Below, one piece after another: positions 63,676 through 64,000 of a stretch of DNA of 64,000 nt (the first letter of the stretch is position 1; every line of letters starts with the position of its first letter). The DNA comes from Alphaproteobacteria bacterium (GTDB lineage Bacteria > Pseudomonadota > Alphaproteobacteria > Micropepsales > Micropepsaceae): assembly GCA_017307355.1 (NCBI GenBank), contig JAFKFG010000009.1, positions 62,001-126,000 of the forward strand. The letters are read 5' to 3'. A model generated the notes under the pieces. It was not told the DNA's origin. It worked only from the letters and a program-made list of their open reading frames with translations, and searched no databases. A program made the translations under genes and the position numbers.

Positions 63676-64000
<325 letters not shown>

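Overview
The window is about 64 kb of GC-rich chromosome from a flagellated alphaproteobacterium. The evidence is a Caulobacter-type cell-cycle circuit (ctrA, cckA, sciP, rcdA and a DUF1013/trcR gene), FlbD/sigma-54 control of flagellar genes, a GTTC-N7-GTTC SOS box at recA, and the order rpmH-rnpA-yidD-yidC-engB-argB. A Caulobacterales or Rhizomicrobium-like lineage fits; I cannot name the genus. I see no insertion sequence, prophage or CRISPR array. Gene content is mostly vertical core.

Layout. 0.2-7.5 kb: flgL-flgK (minus) diverge from fliK-flgD-flgE (plus). 7.6-16 kb: sciP, then fliF-fliG-fliH-fliN-flbD-flhA plus a small degenerate FlhF-like gene. 16-19.5 kb: a DoxX-like membrane gene, fliI-fliJ (minus) and ctrA (plus). 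19.7-27.4 kb: a paraoxonase-like lactonase coupled to an ABC exporter, rpmE, rcdA, DUF1192, a quinone oxidoreductase, a two-gene RHH unit, trcR and a YqaA-like membrane protein. 27.4-32.1 kb: an acyl-CoA synthetase with a histone-H1-like tail, a TetA-like MFS pump, two DUF465 genes flanking ubiX, and a VOC protein. 32-37 kb: alaS, recA, a gamma-glutamylcyclotransferase-like gene and a lipoprotein. 37-44.4 kb: cckA and the second flagellar block, flgB-flgC-fliE-fliQ-fliR-flhB (minus) diverging from fliO-fliP (plus). 44.4-49.8 kb: a tannase-family esterase, scoAB, a type-B carboxylesterase and chorismate mutase.

49.8-54.3 kb is the most interesting accessory region. It is a bufferin-type metallophore operon (bufA precursor, MNIO-family bufB, DUF2063 bufC), next to an ECF sigma factor coupled to a secreted HExxH metallopeptidase, and a divergent NrsF/DUF1109 anti-sigma gene. 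Two promoters with the same bipartite motif, GTAACC-N16-CGAA, lie upstream of bufA and nrsF, which points to one SigF-type regulon. Beside it (54.3-57 kb) a hemerythrin gene diverges from a coupled PPOX / PPOX-GAF-winged-helix pair, with four helically phased TTCCTA repeats between them. The window ends with a Rnk/GreA-like gene, tRNA-Arg(ACG) beside a 72-bp direct repeat, a coiled-coil lipoprotein, tam, rpmH-rnpA-yidD-yidC-engB and the 5' part of argB.

How it fits together. CckA phosphorylates CtrA through a phosphotransferase not in the window; SciP and RcdA restrain CtrA activity and stability. CtrA boxes lie in the flgB/fliO divergent promoter and a near-match lies before fliF. FlbD with sigma-54 then drives late genes such as flgK, which has a perfect -24/-12 element, and probably flgE. 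Intergenic regions carry at least four families of dispersed hairpin repeats whose stems co-vary between copies.
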